In this document: piece by piece, positions 54,944 through 64,000 of the stretch | Layout: each line of letters begins with the position of its first letter | Numbering within the stretch: position 1 is the first letter of the stretch | Source of the DNA: Tragulus kanchil | Taxonomy: Eukaryota > Chordata > Mammalia > Artiodactyla > Tragulidae | Assembly (NCBI GenBank): GCA_022376925.1 | Contig: JAIOJX010000025.1 | Span: forward strand, 183,519,801-183,583,800 | Length of the DNA stretch: 64,000 bases | Reading direction: 5' to 3' | The notes under the pieces: generated by a model | The model's database searches: none | What the model saw: only the letters and a program-made list of their open reading frames with translations | Told to the model about the DNA's origin: nothing | Program-made: the position numbers and the translations under genes

Positions 54944-55917
54944 TGAGAAGCCCCTGAGGAGGGACAGCTACCCCACACCTGATCAAAGCCATGTTATAAC
55001 CTCGGAACTCATTTCTTTTAACTGATAGGAGAGAAAAAGATAAGTAACAAGTCACATAGAGAAACTGTGCATGAATGTTCATTGCTTCATTATTCATAAT
55101 CAGCCAGGGATGGAAACCATCCAGATGTCCATCAGCTGATGAATGGGTAGACAAAGTGGGATCTCTATGTACCACTTTAGCAATGAAAGGATTGAACTAT
55201 TGATAAGTGCTTTAGCATGGACCACAAAAACATTATACAAAGAGAAAGAAGCCAGACACAAAATGCCACCTATCGAAGGATTCCACTTGTATGAAATATC
55301 CAGAATCTCAACTCTACTACTTAGTAGCTGTGTGATCTCAGGCAAACTATACACATTCTCTGTGCCTCTGTTTCATTGAGTGTAAAATAGATATAATTCC
55401 TTGCTTCTCATTGTGTGAATTACATTAGGTAATACATGGACCGGGGGCTGGAGTAAACACCCAATAAATGACACTATTACTAAGTGGTAGAGAAAATCCC
55501 AAGGTCATGGTTGGGTAGATATTAAACAATCTATGTCAGCGGTGCATCTTACAGAACAGCCCACACACTTTACAGCCAGACCGCCTGGAGTCTGGATGCC
55601 TGTGCAGGCCTCTCTATGCTCTGTAACTCAAAGCAGGTTACACAATCTCAGTTGCCTCTGCTGTGAAGATGAGAACCGTGATGGTCTTGGCACCTTGTGT
55701 TGTTGTGAGGATTAAAGGAGTCCATACATTGATGTGCTTAGCACAGTACCAGGCACGCAAGACACGGCCCATTAGTTTTCACCTATCCTTATTGTTCTGG
55801 CCTTTAGCGATAGGTGGCATTAAAGATGCCCAATATGGAGATTTCTATCCTCAGAAAACCAGTCCAATTACCTAGTTTCCTCAGTATTGACATTGACAGC
55901 AGACAGAAACAAGGTCG

Positions 55918-56130
55918 GGGCTTTCCAGGTGGCTCAATGGTAAAGAATACACCTGTTAATGCAGAAGACTCAGGAGACACAGGGTTGGTCCCAGGGTTTG
56001 GAAGGTCCCCTGGAGGAGGGAACAGCTACCCACACCTGTATTCCTGCCTGGAGAACCCCATGAAGAGAGGAGCCTGGCGGGCTACCGTCCATGAGGTTAC
56101 AAAGAGTCGGATGTGACAGAGCAGACACAA
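55918..56130 (+). mobile_element. Bov-tA SINE, full
   Basis: Complete form of the element at 54813: it continues through GAGAACCCCATGAAGAGAGG and ACAAAGAGTCGGATGTGACA to CAGACACAAACAAGG. Confidence 0.88.
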
Positions 56131-57056
56131 ACAAGGACACCCTACTGTCTGTCTCTTTTTCCAGTGCACAGAGCCCTCAAGGGTGGGATCAATGTTTTTT
56201 TTTTTTTTTTCCCACTGTCTCCCTCATGCATTGCACATTGCCTGCCTGGGAAAGAACAATGGTAAACTATCCACCAAAGTGAGTTTTCAATGCAGAGTGA
56301 AGAGAGAGAAGTCTCTGTTTTACACTCCAGTCTCAAATCCACAATCACATGTAGTTCAGGCTAATTTGCATCTCGGCATCTCAGAAGGCTCTGCATTTAG
56401 CTACTCAGTTTGCTTCCTTGTCAACTGGATGTCACAACTTGAGAGGCAAAAGGGAGCTTGAGTGAACAGTGGCTTGCCTGCCAGCACCCATATGTGGTCC
56501 TGCAGGATTCTTCACTTTCCCCCTTCCATCTCCACAGAAGACAGAAAACGGGGTTCTAATTCTGATGTGAGTGATTCTTTGCTGGATGACCTCACCCAAG
56601 TACAAGTCAAGGAAACGTAAGTGTTCCAAACGTAGAGGATGTGCTCAAACCTCAATTTCTCCATCCGTCAAACATAAGGACGATTCTAAGGATGCTTCCA
56701 AAGGCATCCAGCCAGAACACTCCCCTCCTTGGGGATTTTTCACCAAAAGAAACCGCCCACCTTCCCTACACTCGTCTTCAGGGAAAACATTTTGGGGGAT
56801 CTTGGTCAGGGCTACAATAAAGGCAATGTTATTACTAAAGGATGTAAAAAGGAAGATTTTCACCTCCCACTGTCCAAGAATAGTCCCCATGGGAATGGGC
56901 AAGTGGGTTTAACCCAAGTGGCCTCTGGTGAATGGCTGATTCACTCTGAATCCATTCTCACATGCACCAGATACTTACTGAGCACTTACAATGGAATAGA
57001 CAATGTCTGAGGCCTTCACGAGAAAATGGTGAACACAAAGGATGGAAACCTCTGTC
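56131..57056. other. Single-copy sequence with a T run and MIR trace
   Basis: A T run of about 16 lies near 56195. A sense MIR-like stretch lies at about 56545-56690 (TTTGCTGGATGACCTCACCC, then CCTCAATTTCTCCATCCGTC). Frames of up to 113 residues (56571-56912) overlap this MIR and are not convincing genes. Confidence 0.45.
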
Positions 57057-57199
57057 CTTGAAAAGCATACATAGTTGTTCTTTCAGTCACTCAGTCACAT
57101 GTAACTCTCAGGTCTACCTTGAGAATGGGTTCTAGACTCATCATCTGTCACCTCTGACAATCACCAGAGTACTTGATGACCAGACTAGTCTTTCTTGCT

Positions 57200-57312
57200 T
57201 TGGTCACACTTGGCAGCTTGCAGGATCTTAGTTTCCCAACCAGGAAAGGAGCCTGCAGCCCCAGCAGTGGAAGCAGTGTACTAACCACTGGACCACCAGT
57301 GACTGCCCTTTA
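57200..57312 (-). mobile_element. CHR SINE, minus strand, partial
   Basis: GGCAGCTTGCAGGATCTTAG, TTTCCCAACCAGGAAAGGAG and CTAACCACTGGACCACCAGT are the reversed head half of a CHR element. The D18 second copy is at 58285-58397. Confidence 0.7.
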
Positions 57313-57960
57313 CTGCTTTCTTATAAGACATATAGTGCTGGCAGGGTGCTTCTGCCTGGAGTCTTCCCCTAAATTCACGGTCCAGAGAATTTCTGCCAGT
57401 CAACATCTGCAAGAGCTCCCCTTCCCGGTCCTCTTTCCCTCAATCCTGGCCCCTCCCCCACGACCTTTAGAGCAGTAATTTCATCTCACTTAACTTGGAC
57501 ACCAGCACCCGCCCTGGGCCTGACAGTGAGTGGCGACTCCTTCCTACGCCACCCAGCATCCTCTGGGAGGCTGATGCCAGCTCAGTGATGCCCCACACTG
57601 TGCCTCATGTGGCCTCCAAGCCAAGAGAGTAATATTAACAACACAGGTGTGCTGTATATGAGCAAACCAGCAATGTGCTCAGAGTTTCCCTGAAAGCAAA
57701 TATCTAAACCATAAGCTACATATAAATCTTCTGTCTTCCAGTGGCTAGACTTCTGTTTTGAATAAAATTGTTATCTGACAAAACTTTAAAATGTTTAGAT
57801 TCAAAATACACAGCATAAGTATATAAACAAAAATATTGCCTGCGTGTCCCGAGACTTCTTGTCATCAGTAATAACCATGGTAAGAGTAACAAAACAAATA
57901 ACTAGCAATCATTAAACACTTTTTCTGGGCCAAGCAGTGTGCTGAGCTCTTTACAAAATT

Positions 57961-58141
57961 GTTGTTGTTTTTTTCTGTCACTAAGTCGTGTCCAACTCTT
58001 TGTGACCCCATGGACTACAGAACACCAGGCTCCTCTGTTCTTCATTATCTCCTGGAGTTTGCTCAAATTCATGTCCACTGAGTTGGTGATACTATCTAAT
58101 TATCTCATCCTCTGTTGTCCCCTTCTCTTCCTGTCTTCAAT
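57961..58141 (-). mobile_element. BovB 3' end, cut at the D18 junction
   Basis: First appearance of the BovB that is complete at 59046-59478. It stops at CTTCCTGTCTTCAAT because copy 1 of D18 ends there. Confidence 0.87.
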
Positions 58142-58969
58142 CTTGAAAAGCATACATAGTTGTTCTTTCAGTCACTCAGTCACATGTAACTCTCAGGTCT
58201 ACCTTGAGAATGGGTTCTAGACTCATCATCTGTCACCTCTGACAATCACCAGAGTACTTGATGACCAGACTAGTCTTTCTTGCTTTGGTCACACTTGGCA
58301 GCTTGCAGGATCTTAGTTTCCCAACCAGGAAAGGAGCCTGCAGCCCCAGCAGTGGAAGCAGTGTACTAACCACTGGACCACCAGTGACTGCCCTTTACTG
58401 CTTTCTTATAAGACATATAGTGCTGGCAGGGTGCTTCTGCCTGGAGTCTTCCCCTAAATTCACGGTCCAGAGAATTTCTGCCAGTCAACATCTGCAAGAG
58501 CTCCCCTTCCCGGTCCTCTTTCCCTCAATCCTGGCCCCTCCCCCACGACCTTTAGAGCAGTAATTTCATCTCACTTAACTTGGACACCAGCACCCGCCCT
58601 GGGCCTGACAGTGAGTGGCGACTCCTTCCTACGCCACCCAGCATCCTCTGGGAGGCTGATGCCAGCTCAGTGATGCCCCACACTGTGCCTCATGTGGCCT
58701 CCAAGCCAAGAGAGTAATATTAACAACACAGGTGTGCTGTATATGAGCAAACCAGCAATGTGCTCAGAGTTTCCCTGAAAGCAAATATCTAAACCATAAG
58801 CTACATATAAATCTTCTGTCTTCCAGTGGCTAGACTTCTGTTTTGAATAAAATTGTTATCTGACAAAACTTTAAAATGTTTAGATTCAAAATACACAGCA
58901 TAAGTATATAAACAAAAATATTGCCTGCGTGTCCCGAGACTTCTTGTCATCAGTAATAACCATGGTAAG

Positions 58970-59625
58970 AGTAACAAAACAAATAACTAGCAATCATTAA
59001 ACACTTTTTCTGGGCCAAGCAGTGTGCTGAGCTCTTTACAAAATTGTTGTTGTTTTTTTCTGTCACTAAGTCGTGTCCAACTCTTTGTGACCCCATGGAC
59101 TACAGAACACCAGGCTCCTCTGTTCTTCATTATCTCCTGGAGTTTGCTCAAATTCATGTCCACTGAGTTGGTGATACTATCTAATTATCTCATCCTCTGT
59201 TGTCCCCTTCTCTTCCTGTCTTCAATCTTCCCCAGCCTTAGGGTCTTTTCCAGTGAGCTGGCTCTTCACATCAGGTGGCCAAAGTATTGAAGCTTCAACT
59301 TCAGCATCAGTGCTTCCAATGAATATTCAGGGTTGATTTCCTTTAGGACTGACTGGCTTGATCTCCTCACAGTGCAAGAAACTCTCAAGAGTCTTCTCCA
59401 GTACCACAGTTCAAAAGCATCAGTTTTTCTGTGCTTAGCCTTCTTTATGGTCCAACTATCACATCTGTACGTGACTACTACAAAATTAACTCATTTGATT
59501 CTTGCCACATTCCTATGAGATAGATACTACTGTTTCCAATCAACAGATGAAGAAAGTAAGATTTTTGATCAAGGCCACTTCATCAGTAAATGATAGAGGC
59601 AAACTCCAAGTCTCAGCACTTGTGA
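58970..59625 (-). mobile_element. MIR split by a BovB insertion
   Basis: The left half (CATTAAACACTTTTTCTGGG, GTGTGCTGAGCTCTTTACAA) and right half (ACATTCCTATGAGATAGATA, AACAGATGAAGAAAGTAAGA, CAAGGCCACTTCATCAGTAA) are consecutive in the reversed MIR consensus. The BovB at 59046-59478 lies exactly between them. Confidence 0.72.
59046..59478 (-). mobile_element. BovB LINE 3' end with 9-bp target duplication
   Basis: Begins GTTGTTGTTTTTTTCTGTCA (tail side) and runs to CATCTGTACGTGACTAC. TACAAAATT occurs at 59037-59045 and 59479-59487, a perfect 9-bp target-site duplication. The element is 5'-truncated, as is usual for target-primed reverse transcription. Confidence 0.92.
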
Positions 59626-60080
59626 CGTTAATTTTATGTGTCAATTTGACTGGGCCACTAGGCACCCAGATATTTGGGTTAACTTTATTCTGGGTGTTTC
59701 TATAAAGGTGATTCTGAATCAGACTGAGTAAAGCAGATTGCTCTCCCGGTAGATGGGCCTTGTGCAATCAGTGGGAGACCTAGATGCAACAGAAAGGCTG
59801 GAGAGAACTCTACCCAACTTAGCTGGGCCATCAGCCTTCTCCCGCTCACAGAGTGAACCTTGAGTTATCAGCTCTCCTGATTCTCAAGCATTTAGATTGA
59901 GACAAGAGCTTTCCTGGCTCAGCTTTCCTGGGTGTCCCACTTGTGAATTCACTATGCAGATCTTGGGGGCTTGTCAACCTTCATTGCTATCTGAGTTGAT
60001 TCCAAGGAATAAATCTCTTTCTATGTATACATATATTCTATCTGTTCTGTTTCTCTGGAGACCGCTGGCTGATATGGTGG
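59626..60080 (+). mobile_element. Old LTR-like or unclassified mammalian repeat
   Basis: GTTAATTTTATGTGTCAATT, TGACTGGGCCACTAGGCACC, CCCAGATATTTGGGTTAACT, AGACTGAGTAAAGCAGATTG and CTGTTTCTCTGGAGACCGCT are lines I recognise from a widespread old mammalian repeat of LTR type, but I cannot name the family with certainty. No coding sequence is present. The D19 second copy is at about 60712-61166. Confidence 0.5.
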
Positions 60081-60164
60081 TATACACCTAAACCCTGGTA
60101 TGTTTCCATTTTCTGTATAAAGTAGAAATAGAATTTCTTTTACTCCAGGTGGCAAGGAAGCATT

Positions 60165-60564
60165 AACTCTTTGTGACCCCATGGACTACAGAACACCAGG
60201 CTCCTCTGTTCTTCATTATCTCCTGGAGTTTGCTCAAATTCATGTCCACTGAGTTGGTGATACTATCTAATTATCTCATCCTCTGTTGTCCCCTTCTCTT
60301 CCTGTCTTCAATCTTCCCCAGCCTTAGGGTCTTTTCCAGTGAGCTGGCTCTTCACATCAGGTGGCCAAAGTATTGAAGCTTCAACTTCAGCATCAGTGCT
60401 TCCAATGAATATTCAGGGTTGATTTCCTTTAGGACTGACTGGCTTGATCTCCTCACAGTGCAAGAAACTCTCAAGAGTCTTCTCCAGTACCACAGTTCAA
60501 AAGCATCAGTTTTTCTGTGCTTAGCCTTCTTTATGGTCCAACTATCACATCTGTACGTGACTAC
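60165..60564 (-). mobile_element. BovB 3' end, D19 second copy, cut at the junction
   Basis: Same insertion as 59046-59478 without its first 33 bases. The right-hand TACAAAATT is at about 60565. Confidence 0.87.
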
Positions 60565-61252
60565 TACAAAATTAACTCATTTGATTCTTGCCACATTCCT
60601 ATGAGATAGATACTACTGTTTCCAATCAACAGATGAAGAAAGTAAGATTTTTGATCAAGGCCACTTCATCAGTAAATGATAGAGGCAAACTCCAAGTCTC
60701 AGCACTTGTGACGTTAATTTTATGTGTCAATTTGACTGGGCCACTAGGCACCCAGATATTTGGGTTAACTTTATTCTGGGTGTTTCTATAAAGGTGATTC
60801 TGAATCAGACTGAGTAAAGCAGATTGCTCTCCCGGTAGATGGGCCTTGTGCAATCAGTGGGAGACCTAGATGCAACAGAAAGGCTGGAGAGAACTCTACC
60901 CAACTTAGCTGGGCCATCAGCCTTCTCCCGCTCACAGAGTGAACCTTGAGTTATCAGCTCTCCTGATTCTCAAGCATTTAGATTGAGACAAGAGCTTTCC
61001 TGGCTCAGCTTTCCTGGGTGTCCCACTTGTGAATTCACTATGCAGATCTTGGGGGCTTGTCAACCTTCATTGCTATCTGAGTTGATTCCAAGGAATAAAT
61101 CTCTTTCTATGTATACATATATTCTATCTGTTCTGTTTCTCTGGAGACCGCTGGCTGATATGGTGGTATACACCTAAACCCTGGTATGTTTCCATTTTCT
61201 GTATAAAGTAGAAATAGAATTTCTTTTACTCCAGGTGGCAAGGAAGCATTAA

Positions 61253-62490
61253 TTATCAATAGTCTACAGCAAGGGACTTGCTAATACATTTAACTAGATG
61301 TAATTTGTTTTGTTCCAACATTTCAGAAGCAGATTTTTTTCCCCTTGCTCACTTACATTTTAGAAAATCACACTGATGGAGGGATTGGAGAGTTGGCTTT
61401 GGATTTCCAGGAGCTTGGTTGGTATCGGAGCTCCGACACAGTCTGCATGGATGACCCCGGGCAAGTCAGATGGCCTCTGCAAGGAGGTAAAACATAGGTG
61501 ACCTAGACCTATGTCCCCCAGGGTTCTGTGAGGCTTACCACTGATCATGTATTGATTAATACTAATTTTATTCATTCCAAAACCACAAAAAAAGTCAGCG
61601 AGCAAGGGGCACTGCCGGCCTCCAGAGCAATCACCATGAAAAATAGACACTAATTCTATTCCATCTGATTCTTGTTCAGTCATCTTAACTGAAGGCTAAA
61701 AATGATTCTGCAGTAATAAAGGGAATTAGAATCCACGATTGCGGAAGCTTGGAGAGCACTCTAGCACCGCAAGCGGTTACATATTGCAACAAATTAAAAA
61801 CTCGGAGAAAAAGAGGGGAGGGAGAGGAAGAAAACCAGAGCATACTTAAATCCCTCAAGAAACACTATTTAATAAAGCAAACTCTATTTTCCATAGAATT
61901 CCAATCAAGGGGCATTTCAACCACATGGAAGCAATTAAAGACATCTATGATTTAATGAAAATGCGAAAACCAAGGACAAACAAAACAGTTTCGTAAGATG
62001 AGGCCACTTCTCAAGTCCCTGCCACCCAACTGCAGGATGTAGGATGGCTGAGAAACCGGTACCAGCGACCCAAGGCTCAGATCAGCCCATGGCACAGTTC
62101 CCAAAAGCCCAGTCTGCCTTTTTCCAACACAAAGGAAACAGAACTTTAAACAAAACAAAGACCTAGCAGAACAGCAGAACGGCACCAAGCCTCCGCGGGT
62201 GGCCTTGCCGACCAGTGATCTCAGGAGGAGAAAATTCATGTGTGGTCTGGCTTCTCCTGGCTTTGGCCTTGGTGAAAACCTAGCCCCATGCCTTAGCGGG
62301 ATTTGATCCTCCTGGGGGCTCCCCTTTGCCAGCCATAAACATCCAATGTAATTTTGATCATAAGCAACATTTGTCACTGCAGAAACAAACATGAGTCACT
62401 CTCCTGTGAACTGGCGCTCTCTGGCTTCAGGTGACAATAAAAGAGGCACGTTTGTCTCACTGACATCATCCCCTCTACCCGGGCCCTAGA
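61253..62490. other. Single-copy, mostly repeat-free sequence
   Basis: A weak MIR trace lies near 61400-61490; otherwise no transposon was recognised. The 146-residue minus-strand frame at 61952-62392 is the longest frame not explained by a transposon but has no recognisable domain. The stretch GCCATAAACATCCAATGTAA near 62332 looks like possible conserved non-coding text. Confidence 0.4.
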
Positions 62491-62539
62491 CTTGGTCACT
62501 GGCTTTTTCTCTCTGTTCCCAACACCCTATGCTAAGTCT

Positions 62540-62850
62540 ACCTCTGGGTCTTGGCACATGCCTTTTCTTCTGCCTGTAGGGCGCGTCTTTCAGATTGTCA
62601 AAGACCTGAATCCTCCACTCACTCTACCCATCATCATGTTTGATTTTTTTTTGAGCACTTATCACCATTGGGAACTACCTGTGTTCTTCATACTTTAGGG
62701 TCTTTGCTGATTAACCTGCCCATTTGACCACTCTCTCCTCTAGACCATACACCGTGAGAAAGCAGAAACGTTTTACTGTTTATACCGTGCTCCCCAGTCC
62801 CAGTACAGTTCCTAGAACACTGTGAGCAATCAATAACATCAGTACACTAA
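62540..62850 (+). mobile_element. L2 3' end
   Basis: GGCACATGCCTTTTCTTCTG, GAGCACTTATCACCATTGGG, GTGAGAAAGCAGAAACGTTT, CCCAGTACAGTTCCTAGAAC, GTGAGCAATCAATAACATCA follow the sense L2 3' end over about 300 bp. The second copy in D20 is at about 63632-63942. Confidence 0.65.
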
Positions 62851-62924
62851 GTGCCTAAAATGGCGGGCTGTTTGGAGTTTCTGAATTTGAGGAAACACTG
62901 CTTTAGTCAAGAAATATCTAACAT

Positions 62925-63070
62925 ATTTGTTCATTCTTTCAATATTTTTTGAGCACAAGTATGTTCCAGGAGCTGGGGTTACAGCTAGGACTTAAATCTG
63001 GGTCTTTGCCCACAGGAAGTTAAGAATGGAGATGAAGAGAAAGAAGAGGAGGCAGGCCACTGCAGTAGGA
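62925..63070 (-). mobile_element. L2 3' end fragment, antisense
   Basis: TTTGTTCATTCTTTCAATAT, TTTTTGAGCACAAGTATGTT, CCAGGAGCTGGGGTTACAGC, TGCCCACAGGAAGTTAAGAA is reversed L2 text. Confidence 0.65.
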
Positions 63071-63179
63071 TGTAAGGAGAAGAACACGTCAGGGAGCCAA
63101 GAAGTGGCTGACCCTGGGCAGGTGGTAACGTCACCTGGCCTGAGGAATGGAATTTCAGAGGTCCTTACTATTAAGTAGG

Positions 63180-63586
63180 TTTGTTGTTGCTGTTGTTCAG
63201 TCACGAAGTCTTGTCCAACTGTTTGTCACCCCATAGACTACATACAGCAAGCCAGGCTCCCCCGACCTCCATGATCTCCAGAGTTTGCTAAAATTCATGT
63301 CTACTGAATGGGCTATACTATCTAACAATCTCATCCTCTGCTGCCCTCTTTTCCTTTTGTCTTCAATCTTTTCCAGCCTTAGGGTCTTTTCCCAAGTCCT
63401 TCCAGTGATTATCCAAAGTTGATTTCCTTTAGCATTGACTGATTTGATCTCCTTGCTGCCCAAGGGACTGTCAAGAGTTTTCTCCAGCACCATAATTGAA
63501 AGCATCAATTCTTTGGTGCTCAGCCTTCTTTATGGTCCAACTCTCACATCTGTACATGACTACTGGAAAACAAGCTTTGACTATAC
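63180..63586 (-). mobile_element. BovB LINE 3' end, antisense, cut by the D20 junction
   Basis: TTGTTGTTGCTGTTGTTCAG, CTTGTCCAACTGTTTGTCAC, ACTCTCACATCTGTACATGA and AAACAAGCTTTGACTATACC. On the minus strand a 103-residue frame (63197-63508) keeps LEKTLDSPLGSKEIKSVNAK-like text. The upstream part is missing because copy 1 of D20 ends inside it. Confidence 0.87.
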
Positions 63587-64000
63587 CCCCTTGGTCTTTT
63601 CTCTCTGTTCCCAACACCCTATGCTAAGTCTACCTCTGGGTCTTGGCACATGCCTTTTCTTCTGCCTGTAGGGCGCGTCTTTCAGATTGTCAAAGACCTG
63701 AATCCTCCACTCACTCTACCCATCATCATGTTTGATTTTTTTTTGAGCACTTATCACCATTGGGAACTACCTGTGTTCTTCATACTTTAGGGTCTTTGCT
63801 GATTAACCTGCCCATTTGACCACTCTCTCCTCTAGACCATACACCGTGAGAAAGCAGAAACGTTTTACTGTTTATACCGTGCTCCCCAGTCCCAGTACAG
63901 TTCCTAGAACACTGTGAGCAATCAATAACATCAGTACACTAAGTGCCTAAAATGGCGGGCTGTTTGGAGTTTCTGAATTTGAGGAAACACTGCTTTAGTC

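Larger units (their letters stand above)
53873..56050. repeat. Tandem duplication D17, period about 1,107 bp
   Basis: Copy 1 is 53873-54943 and copy 2 is 54980-56050. Between them is a 36-bp filler (54944-54979) that is an imperfect repeat of the text at 54894-54930. The first 145 bp are shared with D16, so three copies exist (52732, 53873, 54980). Confidence 0.95.
57057..59229. repeat. Tandem duplication D18, period 1,085 bp
   Basis: Copy 1 is 57057-58141 and copy 2 is 58142-59229, abutted with CTT microhomology. I see no indel between the copies. A 101-residue frame (57173 and 58258) overlaps a reversed CHR SINE and is not a gene. Confidence 0.95.
59079..61252. repeat. Tandem duplication D19, period 1,086 bp
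   Basis: Copy 1 is 59079-60164 and copy 2 is 60165-61252, abutted with AA microhomology and no visible indel. The first 150 bp are shared with D18, giving three copies (57994, 59079, 60165). Confidence 0.95.
62491..64000. repeat. Tandem duplication D20, period about 1,092-1,099 bp, running off the window
   Basis: Copy 1 is about 62491-63589 and copy 2 starts at about 63590 and continues past the window end. Copy 2 lacks 7 bases (ACTGGCT) just after its first 7 bases. Beyond that the visible 400 bp are identical. Confidence 0.93.

Noticed and set aside
61952..62392. 146-residue minus-strand open frame in repeat-free sequence
   Set aside because: No domain, signal or family was recognised, no splice or promoter context, and a frame of this length is plausible by chance in 64 kb.
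2289..64000. CRISPR array, phage or bacterial system suggested by regular direct repeats
   Set aside because: The repeated units are about 1.1 kb, differ at each site and consist of ruminant transposons and unique DNA. There is no short conserved repeat with spacers.
2289..64000. Satellite or segmental-duplication array
   Set aside because: Each unit has only two copies and shares no sequence with other units apart from the overlapping blocks. A satellite would repeat one unit many times.

Overview
This window is nuclear DNA of a ruminant artiodactyl. The evidence is the dense mix of BovB (RTE-clade LINE) 3' ends, Bov-tA/Bov-A SINEs, CHR (tRNA-Glu-derived) SINEs and ruminant-type L1 3' UTRs on top of old MIR and L2 fragments. 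I cannot tell the species within the ruminants. I find no protein-coding gene, no exon I would defend and no functional RNA gene. Every long open frame is either a decayed BovB piece, on its sense or antisense strand, or a chance frame. It reads as intergenic or deep intronic sequence, possibly part of a regulatory gene desert.

The dominant structure is not a gene. Twenty head-to-tail duplications (D1 to D20) are spread through the window. Their periods all lie between about 1,053 and 1,156 bp. Sister copies are nearly identical and differ mainly by short indels, many near the internal junction. Second copies begin near 3421, 5973, 7789, 10576, 15153, 17028, 22158, 23993, 27166, 30331, 33790, 36940, 45393, 47564, 49652, 52876, 54980, 58142, 60165 and 63590. 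Seven stretches exist in three copies because neighbouring duplications overlap. Collapsing all of them removes about 22 kb and leaves about 42 kb of unique sequence. The narrow size range, the noisy junction-proximal ends and the small fillers resembling nearby sequence fit overlapping contigs or consensus chunks that were abutted without merging. A biological origin is less likely but can be tested.

Layout of the underlying sequence: 0-2.3 kb has a BovB, a Bov-tA and an old LTR-like repeat. 2.3-11.6 kb has D1-D4 with two BovB ends and several Bov-tA. 11.6-14 kb has two CHR elements tail to tail, an L1 end and a Bov-tA. 14-18.1 kb (D5, D6) is repeat-poor. 18.5-20.3 kb has Bov-A, a BovB with an internal duplication and an L1 end. 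21-25.1 kb (D7, D8) has a MIR split by Bov-tA and a CHR split by Bov-tA. 26-31.8 kb (D9, D10) is repeat-poor and contains the best regulatory candidate, four CTGTCA cores in 100 bp including two exact PBX-PREP/MEIS decamers. 32-38 kb (D11, D12) has L1, BovB and Bov-tA. 38-44 kb is free of duplications, with a mariner hairpin, an L1 containing a nested Bov-tA, and a palindromic RFX-type X-box beside an E-box. 44-64 kb (D13-D20) is again a staircase of duplications, with a young CHR SINE in a perfect 14-bp target duplication at 51.3 kb.

Repeat family names come from recognising consensus sequences by eye, without RepeatMasker. Boundaries are approximate to about 5-20 bp unless target-site duplications or junctions are stated.
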